Positions 24,896 through 37,439 of a stretch of DNA of 64,000 nucleotides are shown in pieces. Under the pieces are notes generated by a model, which did not search any database, was not told where the DNA came from, and worked only from the letters and a program-made list of their open reading frames with translations. Both the position numbers and the translations under genes were made by a program. Within the stretch, counting starts at the first letter, position 1. The number at the start of each line of letters is the position of its first letter. The DNA is from Talinum fruticosum (Eukaryota; Streptophyta; Magnoliopsida; Caryophyllales; Talinaceae). The DNA is taken from the NCBI GenBank assembly GCA_021018815.1, contig JAITYX010000004.1, positions 4,405,501 to 4,469,500 on the forward strand. The letters are read 5' to 3'.

Positions 24896-25279
24896 ATGGG
24901 TGAAATCCAAGTAGATGTGTGCAAGAACAGCAGCACATTGTTGGATCAGTTCGAGCGTCTCTCGGTCGAAATCCAGCTGAAACAGGCCATGCTAAGGCGG
25001 AGCTTATCAGAGCCCGGCTCGTCGTTCCTCCTGGTGGGACCCACAGCACCCCGACCGGGGCTGCCACCCCAGCTGTTGAGGCAGCCAGTGGAGCAAGGCA
25101 AGAGGGGGTCATCATGGCCGTGGGGGTTCAACAAGATGGTGAAAAAGCTCATTCGGCCCATTGTGTTTAGGAGGAGGAGAGGGAGGAGAGATGATCAGCA
25201 TCAAGAAGCCACAGAAGATGAGCCACACAGCAAAGATCTTCGATCTTGGAGGAGGTTTAGCAAATCTGTAAGGCTTTGA
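24896..25279 (+). CDS. Small basic plant protein of unknown function
   Basis: A single-exon frame of 127 residues. GC content rises clearly compared with the flanks, and codon use is protein-like. The N-terminal third is a likely amphipathic helix (LLDQFERLSVEIQLKQ) with the phrase RRSLSEPGSS. The middle is Pro/Gly-rich, and the C-terminal half is very basic (KMVKKLIRPIVFRRRRGRR) and ends SWRRFSKSVRL. I have a faint memory of plant proteins with a similar layout but no functional name. An in-frame ATG at 24830 would add 22 residues. The start at 24896 was chosen because the protein-like composition begins there. No signal peptide or membrane segment is seen. Confidence 0.6.
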   Translation: MGEIQVDVCKNSSTLLDQFERLSVEIQLKQAMLRRSLSEPGSSFLLVGPTAPRPGLPPQLLRQPVEQGKRGSSWPWGFNKMVKKLIRPIVFRRRRGRRDDQHQEATEDEPHSKDLRSWRRFSKSVRL

Positions 25280-26072
25280 TTTGATTTTTGATGTAGTTAT
25301 AATGGGTCATCATTCATTAAGATGAAAGTTAGGGGTGTTCATCACCTTCAAACTTGTTCATCATATGTGTGTATGCCCCCTTTTTGTTGCTATTAATTGT
25401 CTGGAATCATATAATTCTGCTTTTTCAGAGCGTCTCTGTGTTTGTAATGTGAAAGATTTTGCGACCCTTTCATATATATATTGAGGTGGATGATGACCTC
25501 TTTTAAAGTTTATGGGAATTCAGTTGCTTATATTTAATTATTGTAGTAAATTTTAGTTAAAAATATTTGTAAAGGTAAGATAAAACTGTCTATATTTAAA
25601 TTTCTTCAAAACTTGAAAAATAGAGCTTACATTGAGAATTATTGTTATTATTTTTATATTGAGTAGAAATTTTTAATGAACCTATATCATATGGATTCTC
25701 CACCTATGATTAATATGCAAATTTGAACACTATTACTAGCATATTTTTTAAAAATTATTTGAGGTTATAATTTTCATTGATATTCATGATTCACATGATC
25801 TAACAAGTACCATATTAGACAAAAGTTTTTTTCGACAACTGTAAAACTAAGATGAACTTTTTCTTTTCCCGATTAATAAATAAAACTTAAGATAAATATC
25901 AACATACATAATAAAAAAAACACATAAATTATAACTAATCAGATAAATAAAAGTACTGCTAAGTCACTACAAACACAATACAAAATGAAAATATCCATAT
26001 GTGGAGCATTCATGATGATTTTTACACCATGTTGGCAAACAACTCAAGCATATCCTCTAAAGCAAAGTCCTT
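25280..26072. other. Intergenic region before the PPR gene
   Basis: The first 200 bases are the probable 3' flank of the small basic protein gene. The remainder is AT-rich, with nothing recognisable except the short promoter space of the PPR gene. Confidence 0.5.
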
Positions 26073-27689
26073 ATGGCCTTTTCTACTCTCCCTCAACAAC
26101 ACCTGCTCAGCAGCAAATCCCTTCAACATGCATCATCTTCATCTTCATCATCACCATCACCCTTACCAACCCAATTGAATGCTCGGCACACTAAAATTTC
26201 TATCAGGAACTCCAAACCCAGCATCTATAATTTGTACCCAGTTGAATTGTCCTTCAATTTATCTCGTGTCAACTTCAAACCGGCCTTGAAGTTTAAGTTA
26301 CAACCATGTCTCGCTGCTCAAACGGCGGTATTACCCGCCTTTCCAGAAGAGAAGGTTGAGGTGCAGGAGGGAGAAAGAAAGCGGAGAGCTGAGCGCTTTG
26401 CTGAGAAAATTGGAGCAATCCCATCTCTCGAAAGGCCTAAATTCGTTGAAAATATGGTTGAGAAGCACGGTGGGCTGAAGAAAATTGCTTACTTTAATGA
26501 TTTGATGTCGGGTTTGTTGATAGTTCAGGAGCTGAACCTCGCCTTGAAGCTGTTCGACGAAATGCCTTTTTATGGTGTCTCGCCAGATTGGTGGACATAC
26601 TCTATATTGATCAGGCATTATTGCAAGAAAAGTGAGCCTGATGAGGGCAGAAAGCTCTTGGACCGTATGATTGAAAATGGGTTTCGACCAAACACTGTGA
26701 CACTTGCTATTTTGGTTATTTCATTTTGCTCGAGAGGGAGGATTCAGAGAGCTATTGAGGTTTTAGAACTGATGGGCAGTTTTGGGTGCAAGCCAAATGT
26801 TCATACTTATAACTCTGTCCTAAAAGGGTTGTGCTTTGTGGGAAGAGTAGAAGAAGCATATAAAATGTTGATAGATTTGAAGGCAAAGGGGGATAACGAA
26901 GGCAATATTAGTCCTGACATATACTCTTACACTGCTGTTATGGATGGTTTATGTAAAGTGGGCAGATCAGTTGAGGCAGTAGAATTGCTCGATGAAGCCA
27001 TCGCAATGGGATTAACACCAAATGCGGTCACTTACAATGCACTCTTCAATGGGTACTGCAAAGAAGGCAAACCCAAGAAGGGGTTCCGGCTCTTGAGGCA
27101 GATGAAGGAGAGAGGATGTGTGCCTGACTATATAAGTTACAGCACTTTGCTTCACGGGTTGTTGAAATGGGGCGAAATCATGGCCGCCTTGTGGGTTTGC
27201 AATCAAATGGTGGAGGTTGGCTTCAAGGTGGATGAGCGGATGATGAACACTTTGTTAAGGGCTTTGTGCAGGAAATCGTGGGCAGAGGAAGGTCTCCTAA
27301 AAACTGCCTATCAAGTGTATGATCAGATGAAGAGCTGGGCTTATGTCATTTATCCGGACACATATTACCTAGTAATCCACACATTTTGTATTGGGGAGGA
27401 GATTGATAATGCTTTGCTTACTTTGAACGAGATGGTTGAGGCCGGGTATTTTCCTAGAATGGTCACAATTAATCGAATCATCCATGGTTTGTGCAAGGAA
27501 GGGAGGATCAACAAAGCATTATCAGTTTTAGTTCTTCTACATGAAGCCAGTAGAATTCCAAGCAAAATCAGCTACAATATTTTGATCGATGAGTTGAGCA
27601 GACGAGGACATTTGCTTGGAGCCTCAAGTATCTATGGTGCAGCATTAAAATCGGGTGTTATTCCCCACAGGAAGCCCTTGTGTGTTTAG
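26073..27689 (+). CDS. P-class pentatricopeptide repeat protein
   Basis: An intact intronless gene for 538 residues, the usual structure for PPR genes. Residues 1-80 are rich in Ser, Arg and Lys with few acidic residues, as in an organelle transit peptide. From about residue 138 to 533 there are about eleven 35-residue P-type repeats, with units such as YNALFNGYCKEGKPKKGF and YSTLLHGLLKWG. No E, DYW or SMR domain follows. PPR proteins bind organellar RNA in a sequence-specific way and act in its processing, stability or translation. The exact target cannot be read here. The frame has no indels, unlike several neighbours. The C-terminal end soon after the last repeat is normal for the class. 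Confidence 0.92.
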   Translation: MAFSTLPQQHLLSSKSLQHASSSSSSSPSPLPTQLNARHTKISIRNSKPSIYNLYPVELSFNLSRVNFKPALKFKLQPCLAAQTAVLPAFPEEKVEVQEGERKRRAERFAEKIGAIPSLERPKFVENMVEKHGGLKKIAYFNDLMSGLLIVQELNLALKLFDEMPFYGVSPDWWTYSILIRHYCKKSEPDEGRKLLDRMIENGFRPNTVTLAILVISFCSRGRIQRAIEVLELMGSFGCKPNVHTYNSVLKGLCFVGRVEEAYKMLIDLKAKGDNEGNISPDIYSYTAVMDGLCKVGRSVEAVELLDEAIAMGLTPNAVTYNALFNGYCKEGKPKKGFRLLRQMKERGCVPDYISYSTLLHGLLKWGEIMAALWVCNQMVEVGFKVDERMMNTLLRALCRKSWAEEGLLKTAYQVYDQMKSWAYVIYPDTYYLVIHTFCIGEEIDNALLTLNEMVEAGYFPRMVTINRIIHGLCKEGRINKALSVLVLLHEASRIPSKISYNILIDELSRRGHLLGASSIYGAALKSGVIPHRKPLCV

Positions 27690-29067
27690 TGAAAGTAAAT
27701 AATAGTAACAAATGTCCCATTTGTAAAGCACTGAGTTCACTGAAATCCAAGGCTGAAGAAAGAAGGCCGTACATATATGGACTTCTTCAATTATCATACC
27801 CCATTTCCTAGAATTCACACTGGACTTTAATTGTCAGCTCGTCGGATAGTGGACAATATGGGTTCGGTTGTTTGTGTTGAAAATATTTCCATCCCAGATG
27901 CCTGAAATACTCTTGATGCCATATTTAAGAACTTCAATACTCACTAAATCCAAAATTATTCATACACATTTACATTGATGTGAGCAATCTAACTTGACGA
28001 CTAATTTTACTGATGTTTTATCTGGCTGAACAACTATTTATGATACAGAAAGTGTGATTAAACACCAATACATTGAAATTTAATCTGCATAACATAGCAC
28101 AATGTGAGTCTCTTGCTGGAAACCTGGATAACTGGCGTATCCACCCCAAACTCGATTTGACAGAAGGGAGGGAAGCTTCCAATTGCCAAGGACTCAAAGT
28201 CTCATCTTCGAGGTAGAATTCCTGCTTGATACTGAACTGAGAGGACAGGTTTGTTTTGAATTTGCTAGGTTTTTCAGCATCAAAGGTGAACGCTGTCGAA
28301 TTTCTCTGAAGACTCAAAGAACTTTTATCTAAGACTTGGACTTTATCTGAGCAGGCTTGTCTGCAACAGTTGCCCCGCTCCCAAGTTGTGACAACACACC
28401 TCTACAACCACCCAAGAGACCAGAACAGTACGGCATTTCAATACTTTTACCATAAAAGACACACATTAATACAGCAAAAAATGTGAGTCAGTAAGTTCTG
28501 TCAATATCATTATCAAGTAAACTGCAAGACTCGGGCGGTGTCTTGATCAATCCAAATACTCTGAACAACTCGGGATACATCATCAGTAAACCGCCTTTTG
28601 CTGTCAGAATTATACAACAAAACAGTAATTTTGGAATACTTTGATGCTAGGAATTTCTGCTCTAAGCACATCCACTTCCATGACCCTGTCATGGGCACTG
28701 CATCTTTAAATATGGCACCTGTGCATACACTGGAACCGAAATTGATCTGGTGTTTCAAGCAATGAAGGAAATTCAGTTCAACACTACAGGTGACATACTT
28801 ATGTATCAGAATTCAAACTTGCATCCACAAGAGTGATAAATAGGGCTTGCACCAAAATACATAATCAGACAGGCTGAAAAAGAGCATGACTACGCAATCT
28901 TCAGTCCTTTCTCTTTCACTGATCCTCTGGGGGCCTCCACTATATTCTCCAGTCTTCTTCAGTGTCAACACGAGACTAGGATATAATATTTACAAAAAAT
29001 GAGCAGTAATAAACACAAAAGATGAAAGCTGGGATTATCAGTGGAGAGTGAAGTGGCCAAACAGACA
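27690..29067. other. Region between PPR gene and F-box pseudogene
   Basis: The 3' flank of the PPR gene (+) meets the 3' flank of the F-box pseudogene (-). Two minus-strand open frames (28317-28018 and 28758-28513, about 80-100 codons) have ordinary composition but no recognised domain. They could belong to the pseudogene's old 3' region. Confidence 0.4.
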
Positions 29068-30654
29068 TCAAATACCAAATAGATTGATCATGTTTCCTGA
29101 GGGAGTGAGTTCAGTCTCAAACCAAAAGTATTCACGGACATCAACAACACAAGTCTTGGAAGCTCTTGGAAATGCCATCAGCTTCTCTACTACTTTTTAT
29201 TCATTGGGTATGGATCAAAACAAATCATCATCCCATCTAGTACATGGCCATTACAAAACAAATACTTGATTACTTGGAGCTCATCTTCATTTCCTTCGAA
29301 GCACTTGATTCCAATGTCCTTCAGACATTGCAATAAGCAATCAGGGGCACTGTCTGGTGGAGTACAGTGGTGACTATTAGATAGATTATCAATGTCGTTC
29401 ATCTCTTCCTAAGAATGTAAAGACATAGGATATTATTTGACATGCAAAACATTTAAAACAAAAGGTTCAAGAAACACATCGATACTCACCAAATCCAAAA
29501 TTAGAACTTCTAAATTGGGAGTGCTGTGGAGCACACTTGGAAAACATTTCCAAGCTGATAATGAACTTGGATGAAGGATTAAATATACCACGGATGGAAA
29601 TGAAGGCCAGGTATAGCTGAGAACTGATTCAAGAACCTTTACAGAGCAAATTAAAATTGACAAATAGATAAAATCAGAACATAACATAATAATTAACCCA
29701 ATGGACTAGTACAATAAAAAAATAGGTTTAGAATATTGTTCATGAAAGTACTAGTTACGTAAAAGAGGACGAGAGATGGAACGAGAGAATGAACTGATAT
29801 CTAGAGTATAAGAATGCAATGCCAGAAGTTCAGTAGCACCAGCCCCTTTAAAGAGCTCGAAGAGGCGGCTTATAATCGATATCCGCATTATGAACCTGGT
29901 GTAGATTCTTCAACACATAACGAGACAGGGAATCGTCAGATATGGACAAGTGCCCAAGAATAGGGGTGTCAATGATGATATTGTAATAATTAATAGTCTC
30001 AAACCCCTCATCTTTTATCTGCAAAGTCAATCTCGTCAGAGTAGGAATGGTTATATCGAATGTTAGCTCTTTTGGCAAGATGGCCATGCAGGTGCAACTC
30101 TTCTAGCACTGGACAGAGAGACAAGAGCCAATGCATATCATCATCATGGCCAGGAGATATGAAACAAAAATACAGTAACTTGAGAAAAGGAAAACAAGAG
30201 ACTGAGCTGGGTATTTCGATATCAAAAAATGAACTAAGCTCAAGGGCCACCAGTGTCGAACAAGTAAGGATACATTGTGGCAATGGCTCTTCTGGCAACT
30301 CCAACAAAGGCATATTGACATGAAGGTTCAGCTTTTCAATGTCGCGATTTTGTGCAGAGAAAATCCAACCACTCAGATGGGAGAAGTCTATCTAGTTGGA
30401 ACAAATGAGACTGAATTCCTCTAATTTTTGCATAGGTACAATTGAGAAGAACATGGTCCACAAGATTTGTAAATCAATCTAGTTCAGAACCACCAGACCA
30501 CAAACAAAGACGTGTTAAGCCCTTCCAAAGATACCTCCATCTTGAAGACAATATGCTAGTTCTAACTGCCTCTTCTATTTCGAGGAAAGAAAGTATATAC
30601 CCAATTACATGATCTGGTAGATATTATCCACTTCTCCCAGTCCCTTAATTTCAT
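29068..30654 (-). pseudogene. Decayed F-box/FBD protein gene
   Basis: It has the three-exon plan of the neighbouring F-box gene. Exon 1 is about 30654-29750, exon 2 is 29636-29490, and exon 3 is 29408-29068. Exon 2 is 147 bases, exactly as in the paralogue. Recognisable parts are the F-box ([31 protein letters not shown]), LRR-like strands (LVALELSSFFDIEIPSS, PVLEELHLHG) and an FBD end (CLLQCLKDIGIKCFEG, FPRASKTCVVDV). The reading frame breaks at least six times: a shift just before the F-box, an in-frame TGA near 30480, and shifts near 30365, 30075, 29865 and 29205. Some lie in A runs and may be consensus errors, but the TGA and the number of breaks favour real decay. Confidence 0.75.
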
Positions 30655-31149
30655 CTCCTTTTAGCAGACAACGCCTTCTGCATTGGCTCTTCAGACCCGG
30701 TTCGAGTTTGGGGTTCTAATCCATCGATCCAAATCTCCCTATACAAAAACTGACACCATTACCTATTGGGCATTCAAATCACAACGACGGAAATAGATTG
30801 GGGGGGATTTTCAAATGAAGCTCAAATGCAAACAGATTAGGGCAACTTCGACTAGACATAGCAAAACAAATCAAGTGCGATGATTTGGTTCTCACATTTT
30901 CTATTTTCAACATTTCTAGCTCGTAAATTAAAAAAAAATGAAAATGACGAGTTGCTTTAACTGAATTATATCATCTCCACAACCAATTATCAATATTGGA
31001 ATCCGACTGATTATTCAAGAAAACAAAGGGATAGAATGAGAGAGAGAGAGAATTGAAAATTAGGTTTCCGGTTTGGGAAAGGAGAGAGTGAGAGAGAGTG
31101 AGAGAGAGAGGCAGCCCACAATTGTAAGTTTGGTACTAAATCAAAGACT
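30655..31149. other. Upstream region of the F-box pseudogene
   Basis: The old promoter side of the pseudogene. A GA run lies at 31038-31050 and interrupted GA tracts at about 31080-31110. No gene is seen. Confidence 0.45.
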
Positions 31150-31480
31150 GAACCAGTCTTGCAAACCACCTAAAGTGGAGCTACCTTAGAGAATCTCCAC
31201 TGGAGCAATCTTTAACCTTTTCTTAAAGCTCAAAAACCATCCAATGTTGGAATAGTAGATAGAAGAGGTGCTACTTCCAAACTCAAAGGCAGCCTCTAGG
31301 TTAGCACAATCTATCTAGAAAATCACTTTCCATCCATTTGATATGCACCAGGTCGCTGTTTCCTGGGCTGCTTTGGATTCCACCTGATCTATACTTAAAT
31401 CATCATCCAAGACCGCACTACATTAGGTGACAACTCGCTTTGTGCTCCCATTGCTACACCACCATAACCGTGAGCCTTTT
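31150..31480 (-). mobile_element. RNase H-like (RVT_3) retroelement fragment
   Basis: A minus-strand translation with a few stops reads YGGVAMGAQSEL, then ESKAAQETATWCISNGWKVI, DCANLEAAFEFGSS and FLSFKKRLKIAPVEIL. This matches the order of the plant RVT_3 RNase H-like domain: Gly-rich start, the ExxA helix, the Asp of the DCxxL strand, then the conserved helix. Such domains come from plant LINEs or small domesticated copies. Here two in-frame stops and a shift show decay. It lies between the two F-box paralogues. Confidence 0.6.
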
Positions 31481-31883
31481 TCATGCCTAATTCGTACAGT
31501 TTCTCCCATTTCTTACACCCGTTAACCCTCTGTAGGATTACATGATCCTCACCCCTGAAGTTTTCATAGTCGCATTTCACAGAGGTTTTGGACATTCACC
31601 TTAGTCCTTTCTCAAACATTATCCAACAGTACTAAGTCTCAACCATTTCACTCAAATGTAACTCCAATCCTTGTTGGCCATCGATTCGGTTCGCCATCCT
31701 GTATACAAATTTCATAAAATGGGCATACTACAGAATAAACCTCCACACAAAAGGCCATCTAATGAGCAACAAAAAAGATCCACGAAGCATCTTTACAGGT
31801 CTCCTTAATGCTGAATCTTAGCTACAAGGACCAATTAACAAACTGAATGGCTTCCTATTAGTAACGTCTCAGAATATATCCTC

Positions 31884-34096
31884 TTAAACAAGTTCGACAT
31901 GAGAAATGCTCGAAGCCCTTGGTAGCTTCAGTATGCTTTCGGAGAAATTGTCTTTGATACTCGGTTCTATGGTATGAATGGTCATCTCCTGCAATTCTTC
32001 AGCATGTCCTAACAAAAACTTGATTACATTCAGCTCCACAAATAGGCCTTGGAATGACCTGATACTGATTGCCTTGAGTTTGCGCGAGCAAACTGAACCT
32101 TTCGCCAAAGCCAGTTCTCCCAGTTCAGAGGTTGGCTGTACTCTATGCCACGTTGTTCATTTTTCACCTGAATTAAACACACATAAGACTCAATGACCAT
32201 GCCCTTTTATCAGTGTATCATAGCTATTCATTGCACAAAAGGAGGTTAACACGGAAAAACAACAATAGCCAAAGAAAAAAACTTACCAATGGCAAAACCA
32301 GTACCTGTAGATCCGCAGATGTATGGAAGAAACAGGGTAAAAGCTTGTGCACATAGAACTCATGAATTGTGATCCCCAAATGACCTAACCAGGGAAAGCT
32401 AACATGCCTTGTGTCGAAGAATTTGCTCAGAGCCTTCATTGTTGGATATGAGAAAAGGACAACATACGGGGAAAAACAGTTAATTAACAGATGAAATAAT
32501 ATCATAATATACAACAACTTATCAGACTCAAAAAAATAAACAAGTTCATTTATCATAAACAAAACTACTATCCTAGTTATTCTTCGAAGGTTGGAATCCA
32601 ATATTCCCACCTATATCAATCTTTGGGTCTCCTGTTACATGTGCAAGGAAAAAGGTCACATAGATCAAGCACGTACATTAGAAAGAGAGGCAAATTTCTA
32701 AGCATAATCATACAAGCAAGTTATACAAATTCATTGGCTCTGGCTCATGACTATTAATGCTAAACAGTTTAGATTATATTCTCCTATTCTCTCAACAGGA
32801 TAACTCCAGCAAACCAAGTCTCTAGCAAGCAGGTACTCTGGCTGCATTGAATCTACATGATTAAAACAGTGCAAAATAATTATATGGAAGCCCACACAAC
32901 AGTTGGTCAGCCAATACAACATTTCCCAAATACATAGGAAAATAAAATAAAGGAAAACTGAAAAGCGAGATAAGAGAACCAAAAAATCCTCGCAACCAGA
33001 TTTTTTCCTAAGCTCTCAGCATCCAATGGGGTATCAAATCAATATAAGCTATGTTCTTGTAAAAGTGCATTTCAATCATCACCCCATGAACAATGTATTA
33101 TCTGGAAACCGAGTTTGCCGGGGGGTGGGGGTGGTAAAACAGAAGATAGGCTACTTACAGTTGTTGTATGGACTGACAGGGACAAACTCCTAGAATAAGC
33201 CACCTTGCTTACACTGTGAAGTGTCAAACAACCATGTTCAATATGAGCCTCATGCAATTCAGCAGTCCCAATATCAAGTGTAGCATGTATGAGGTGAGGA
33301 AAGCTACCAGCCAAAATGCAGGGCATTGGGTCATCCCTGAGGTGGATGCGTTCAAGCTCAGGAGCTACCACATTAAACCTATAACTAAACTCATGATCCA
33401 AGTCAACAGGAAGTACTATCTCCAGAAATTTGAGTGAAGGTGCAAGGATATCAAAAGTCATATTCTGTAGCTCATCTGGTCTTGCTTCTATTGATAGCTC
33501 TTCAAGTTGTGGACATATATGAAACATTTTCTCATAGAATGAATCGATAACAAGGTTACACCAAACATGGAGCACCTTGAGATTTGGAAAACGATCGAGC
33601 AAGAAAGGAACACAAAAGACATAGTCCATCCTGACCTTAAGAACTTTAATTGATTTGCAAGTGAAAAATTCATGAGGCAACGCATAGACAAAGCCAACCC
33701 GGATATCAAGGTCAGCATTTGCACATTGCGGCTGATTGCAAAGCTGATAAAATCAAGAAGGCATGATAAACTTATACGTGCGTGGCAACTTAGACGAATC
33801 TTGTGAATGTTGGTGGAGTCACAGTGTCCAATTACAGAAACAATGAACCTCATGGATCCATCAATATCATCTTTTCCTTGAGATTTATGGTTATTCAAGG
33901 AATGATCATAATCAATATCAATGTTGTCAATTGTCATCCACTGAAACCTCCATCTCGAAGAGAGTATACTTGTGGAAACAGCATATTTGGTTGGAAGAAA
34001 AGAGAGGATGTGACTTAGGATATTATCCGGTAAATTGCTTATCCTATCTACTCCTCCTTCATTGCTGACTCTCAATTTGTGATTTGACCCCATCAT
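31884..34096 (-). CDS. F-box/LRR/FBD protein, two single-base frameshifts
   Basis: A substrate-recruiting subunit type of SCF ubiquitin ligases. Exons are 34096-33159, 32433-32287 (147 bases) and 32167-31884, all with GT-AG sites (two donors are gtaagt). The F-box is near residues 17-56 ([30 protein letters not shown]). LRR-like strands follow ([36 protein letters not shown]). The third exon is an FBD domain ([34 protein letters not shown]). Two bases are missing: one in the T run 33718-33720 (A run in sense) and one at the GG 32130-32131 in exon 3. Use of an AG at 32136 would bypass the second at the cost of 11 residues. Without repair the protein stops soon after the F-box. It is either a recent pseudogene or a working gene with consensus errors. 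Confidence 0.75.
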
Positions 34097-37000
34097 TGGC
34101 TAGTCTACCTGACAAAATGAAATGTTGTTCATATATGTATTATGCATGTAAGTTCCAGATAATACACAATATGCAACTGGATCACAATATTTTTGATGTA
34201 ATGTGATAGCCCAAGAAAGTGCTTATATGCATCATACCAATATGTGACTAGATCACAATATTTTGATGTAATGTTAAAACCACCAGTTTGTTCCCGGTCC
34301 TCTGGTAGAATCTTATTCGTTTTAGTATCTTCTAATTACAGAACTCATTACTAATCATAAGCTCCAATAACAAAATCCATAAATGATCCATCGTATAATC
34401 TCCAAGAATGTAGTATTTTTACTATAAGTTCGGTATTCATGATATCCATGGCTTTGATTAGGGTTCACAATCGTTAAAAGAAAAACAGCCTGACACTAAA
34501 TTTCTTCCGCAATTTTACAGAATTTGAGGAACCCTAGAGTAAATCCATCAAAAGCCCTCCATAGAAGACCATAGTAATAATTCTGAAAAGCCAAAAGGAA
34601 GTAAATTTCTTGGCAACATGGAAAACATCATGGCATTACAAGAAAATAGTTGCGAAATGAAGCAGAAAAAGAAGATGGAGATGAAGAACCTGTCACTAGA
34701 TTATGAAGAAATTGAACCCAGGGAAGCGATGATTAGATTTCCCAGGAAAATGGGGTCTAGGGATTCAACACAATTTCACCCCCAAGGCAGCAAAATTGAG
34801 CAAGATATACCATGATCACTCCAAGAAGTCAAGAACAATCTCCCGCCAAAATGGATGTCCAAGAACCGTACTATTTTTTTTCTTTCTTTTTGGGGGGTGG
34901 TGTATATGTGAAACCGATATACTCCCTCCATCGAAGCTCAAAAGAGTAACTTTACTGCTTTTGGTAATGGATCATTTGGTCCAGTTTTTGGTTGTGTTAA
35001 TAAGACTTGGTTCGGTTTTTAACTTGGGTTATTTTTGGGTTTAATTTAATTTAAGATCGGTTGATTGTTAGTCTAATAAATTAGTTTGGTAATGAGAAAT
35101 ATTTTGATGCAAAATATTCAGGGTGGATTTCAAGTCATTCAATATGGGTAATGGATTGGGTAAGAATTTGCGTTATTCAGTTTGGGTTTGAGGTGACTTT
35201 TTTAAGTACGTCTAATTTTTGGTTAATGTAACAAATTAGGCGTTTTGAGTTAGATCAATTTTACAACTCAGATAGAATTTAAAACATGCGTATTTCAGCA
35301 TTAACACACCCATCGTTGTTCTTTGTCATTTTCACTTTCTTTTTGTTGCTACTTATTGCTCGCAGTTGTTCGAATTACTCCCCAGCACTCTTTTAATAAG
35401 TTTTTTACAACTATTTATCATTCACAACTGTTTACCGCTTACAACCATATACTCTGTACTGCTACTTACTGCTAAATCTTACAATCCATATTGCTGGGCT
35501 TTATTCATGACATAAACATATCCTTTATTAATTTCTATTCTTTTAAGACACTTTATTCTACTACATACTGACATTAAAAAAATAAAAAAAAAAGGGCAAC
35601 AATTGATTAGATGTGGGTCCTGGTGGCAGCTATGAAGATAATCCAATAATTAATGACAGAGTCAAATAAAATAAAAAAATATTAAGTGACAAAATCACAC
35701 ATTATTCTACTTCAAAGAGTATAATTTGCAGTCCATGATTGCAAATTTAGTACTAAATCAAAGCATTATGTTTGCTTCCACGAAATTTCATTTTAATAGT
35801 ATTTTTTATGGCCTAAAATATATTATTACTTTTCTCTTAAATTGACACACAAATAAAATAAAATATTTTGTTGATCCCTGAAACTTGTCATAATCATTCA
35901 AACAATGGAGATTAACTTATACTAATTGAAATGTAAAAATGAAGGTAATCTTTATGTCTTAAAACTTTAATTTTTTAAAATAAGATTCATTTTTTCTATA
36001 CTAATTATACGTATATTCATTACTTTCTCAGAAGATATGTTAGCCATGTTGAATTTTTTATTTTTATTTTTAGGTCCGGTGGTACAAGGCATGTCGATTG
36101 ATATTTATAAGTCAATTTAGCTGTTGTGGACTTTTATAGTAAAGTAATAAAGAATTTAAAGGTCAACCATAATGAATACAGATAATAGTATTTATAAATG
36201 TTGATTGGTGCAGTGATGATCATTAATCAACCAATAATCCTTCAATTAGAAAGAATCAGAAAATAATTCCCTAAAAATTGCCTTTGGTGAGAGGTAAGCG
36301 ATTACATCGATCCTTTCTGGCTTCTTCAATGCCAATCATCTTTCTTTTGGGACTTAAGTAGGCTTTTCCTATCAAACAATATATTTCCAATTCAACAGGA
36401 GCTTTAGAGCATCCCAGCCCAAGGCGTGCAGGTGTGTGGCGGGTGAGTTTTGATAAATATGTCATTAAAAGTATACTCTACACGCTCACCCACTATAAGT
36501 GCTCTTAAAGTACACTATACAATGAGGAGGAGAAGGAAGCGAATTCCTTGTCACTACTGTCAGTTGGGAGCCAAACTATGTTATTCTAATCACAACGCAC
36601 AACAAATTTATCCAAGTAAGTTTAAATTAATTCTATGCCTGGTAATTTGAAGAGTTACCATTAATTTTGCAAACAATATTTTTAAATTTGTCTTCAATAA
36701 AGTTACTGTATTAGAGAGCAAAGTAAAAGAATTCTCTACTTCCATTTTCAACCCCTTCTACAATTAGATTTAATAATAAACTGAACCCATATCTAACCTA
36801 AACTCGGATATCCTACCGAACACCTGAAACAAGCTCACTTGAAAGTGAATTTGAAAATCAAATTGATCCAAACCGCACCTAAATTTTCTAACAAAATCGC
36901 TTCTTTTTATAAGACAGACTTATTATCCTAAACATTGACTGACCTAAACCTGGACCCAAACTAATCCAAATTGATATAAACTTGAGACATGATCCGATCT

Positions 37001-37430
37001 AAAATTAAACACAACTCATACTTAAACTGAATGACCCAATTACATGCTCTATCTTCAATCCTCTAATCTAGTACCATATCCAAGCATGCTTTGCCTACAA
37101 AAGAAAAAAAGGTTTATATATTATTTTGCTTTTTGGAAAGAACTACACCCCTCTTTGAATTTAATTTTGTTTCATTCTTAACTGTTTTGAATTACCCAAT
37201 TTTCCTTTCTCCCCAACTTTCCTCTCTCTGTCCAGCCACAATAACAGAGCAGCATAACACAAACGTCTTCCACCATTCCAAGTCGCCAGCCGGCGATTAC
37301 GTGGGACTGGGCAGAGAGCTTGGTAAAATTTTAACCTTTATTTTGTCAAAATTCTACGTTTATCTTTTATGGGTATCGCTAACTTCACATTCACGTAGGG
37401 CAAACATCAAATCCGCAACATGAAATCAAG
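34097..37430. other. Intergenic region
   Basis: AT-rich DNA without a supportable gene. The part 34970-35280 and the part 36780-37080 have stretches of ggtt/aacc-rich text that recur in style near 44780 and 58130, possibly relics of one repeat family. The interval 37091-37330 may hold the leader exon of the DUF247 gene downstream, ending at a candidate donor near 37323. Confidence 0.4.
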
Positions 37431-37439
37431 TCTACGGAC

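Noticed and set aside
34618..34815. 65-codon plus-strand frame in front of the F-box gene
   Set aside because: It is Lys/Glu/Met-rich with no recognisable motif, has no promoter context, and is likely chance.
36450..36650. Frame with CHYCQLGAKLC as a zinc-knuckle fragment
   Set aside because: The spacing does not match a CCHC knuckle, and no gag or other polyprotein neighbour is present.
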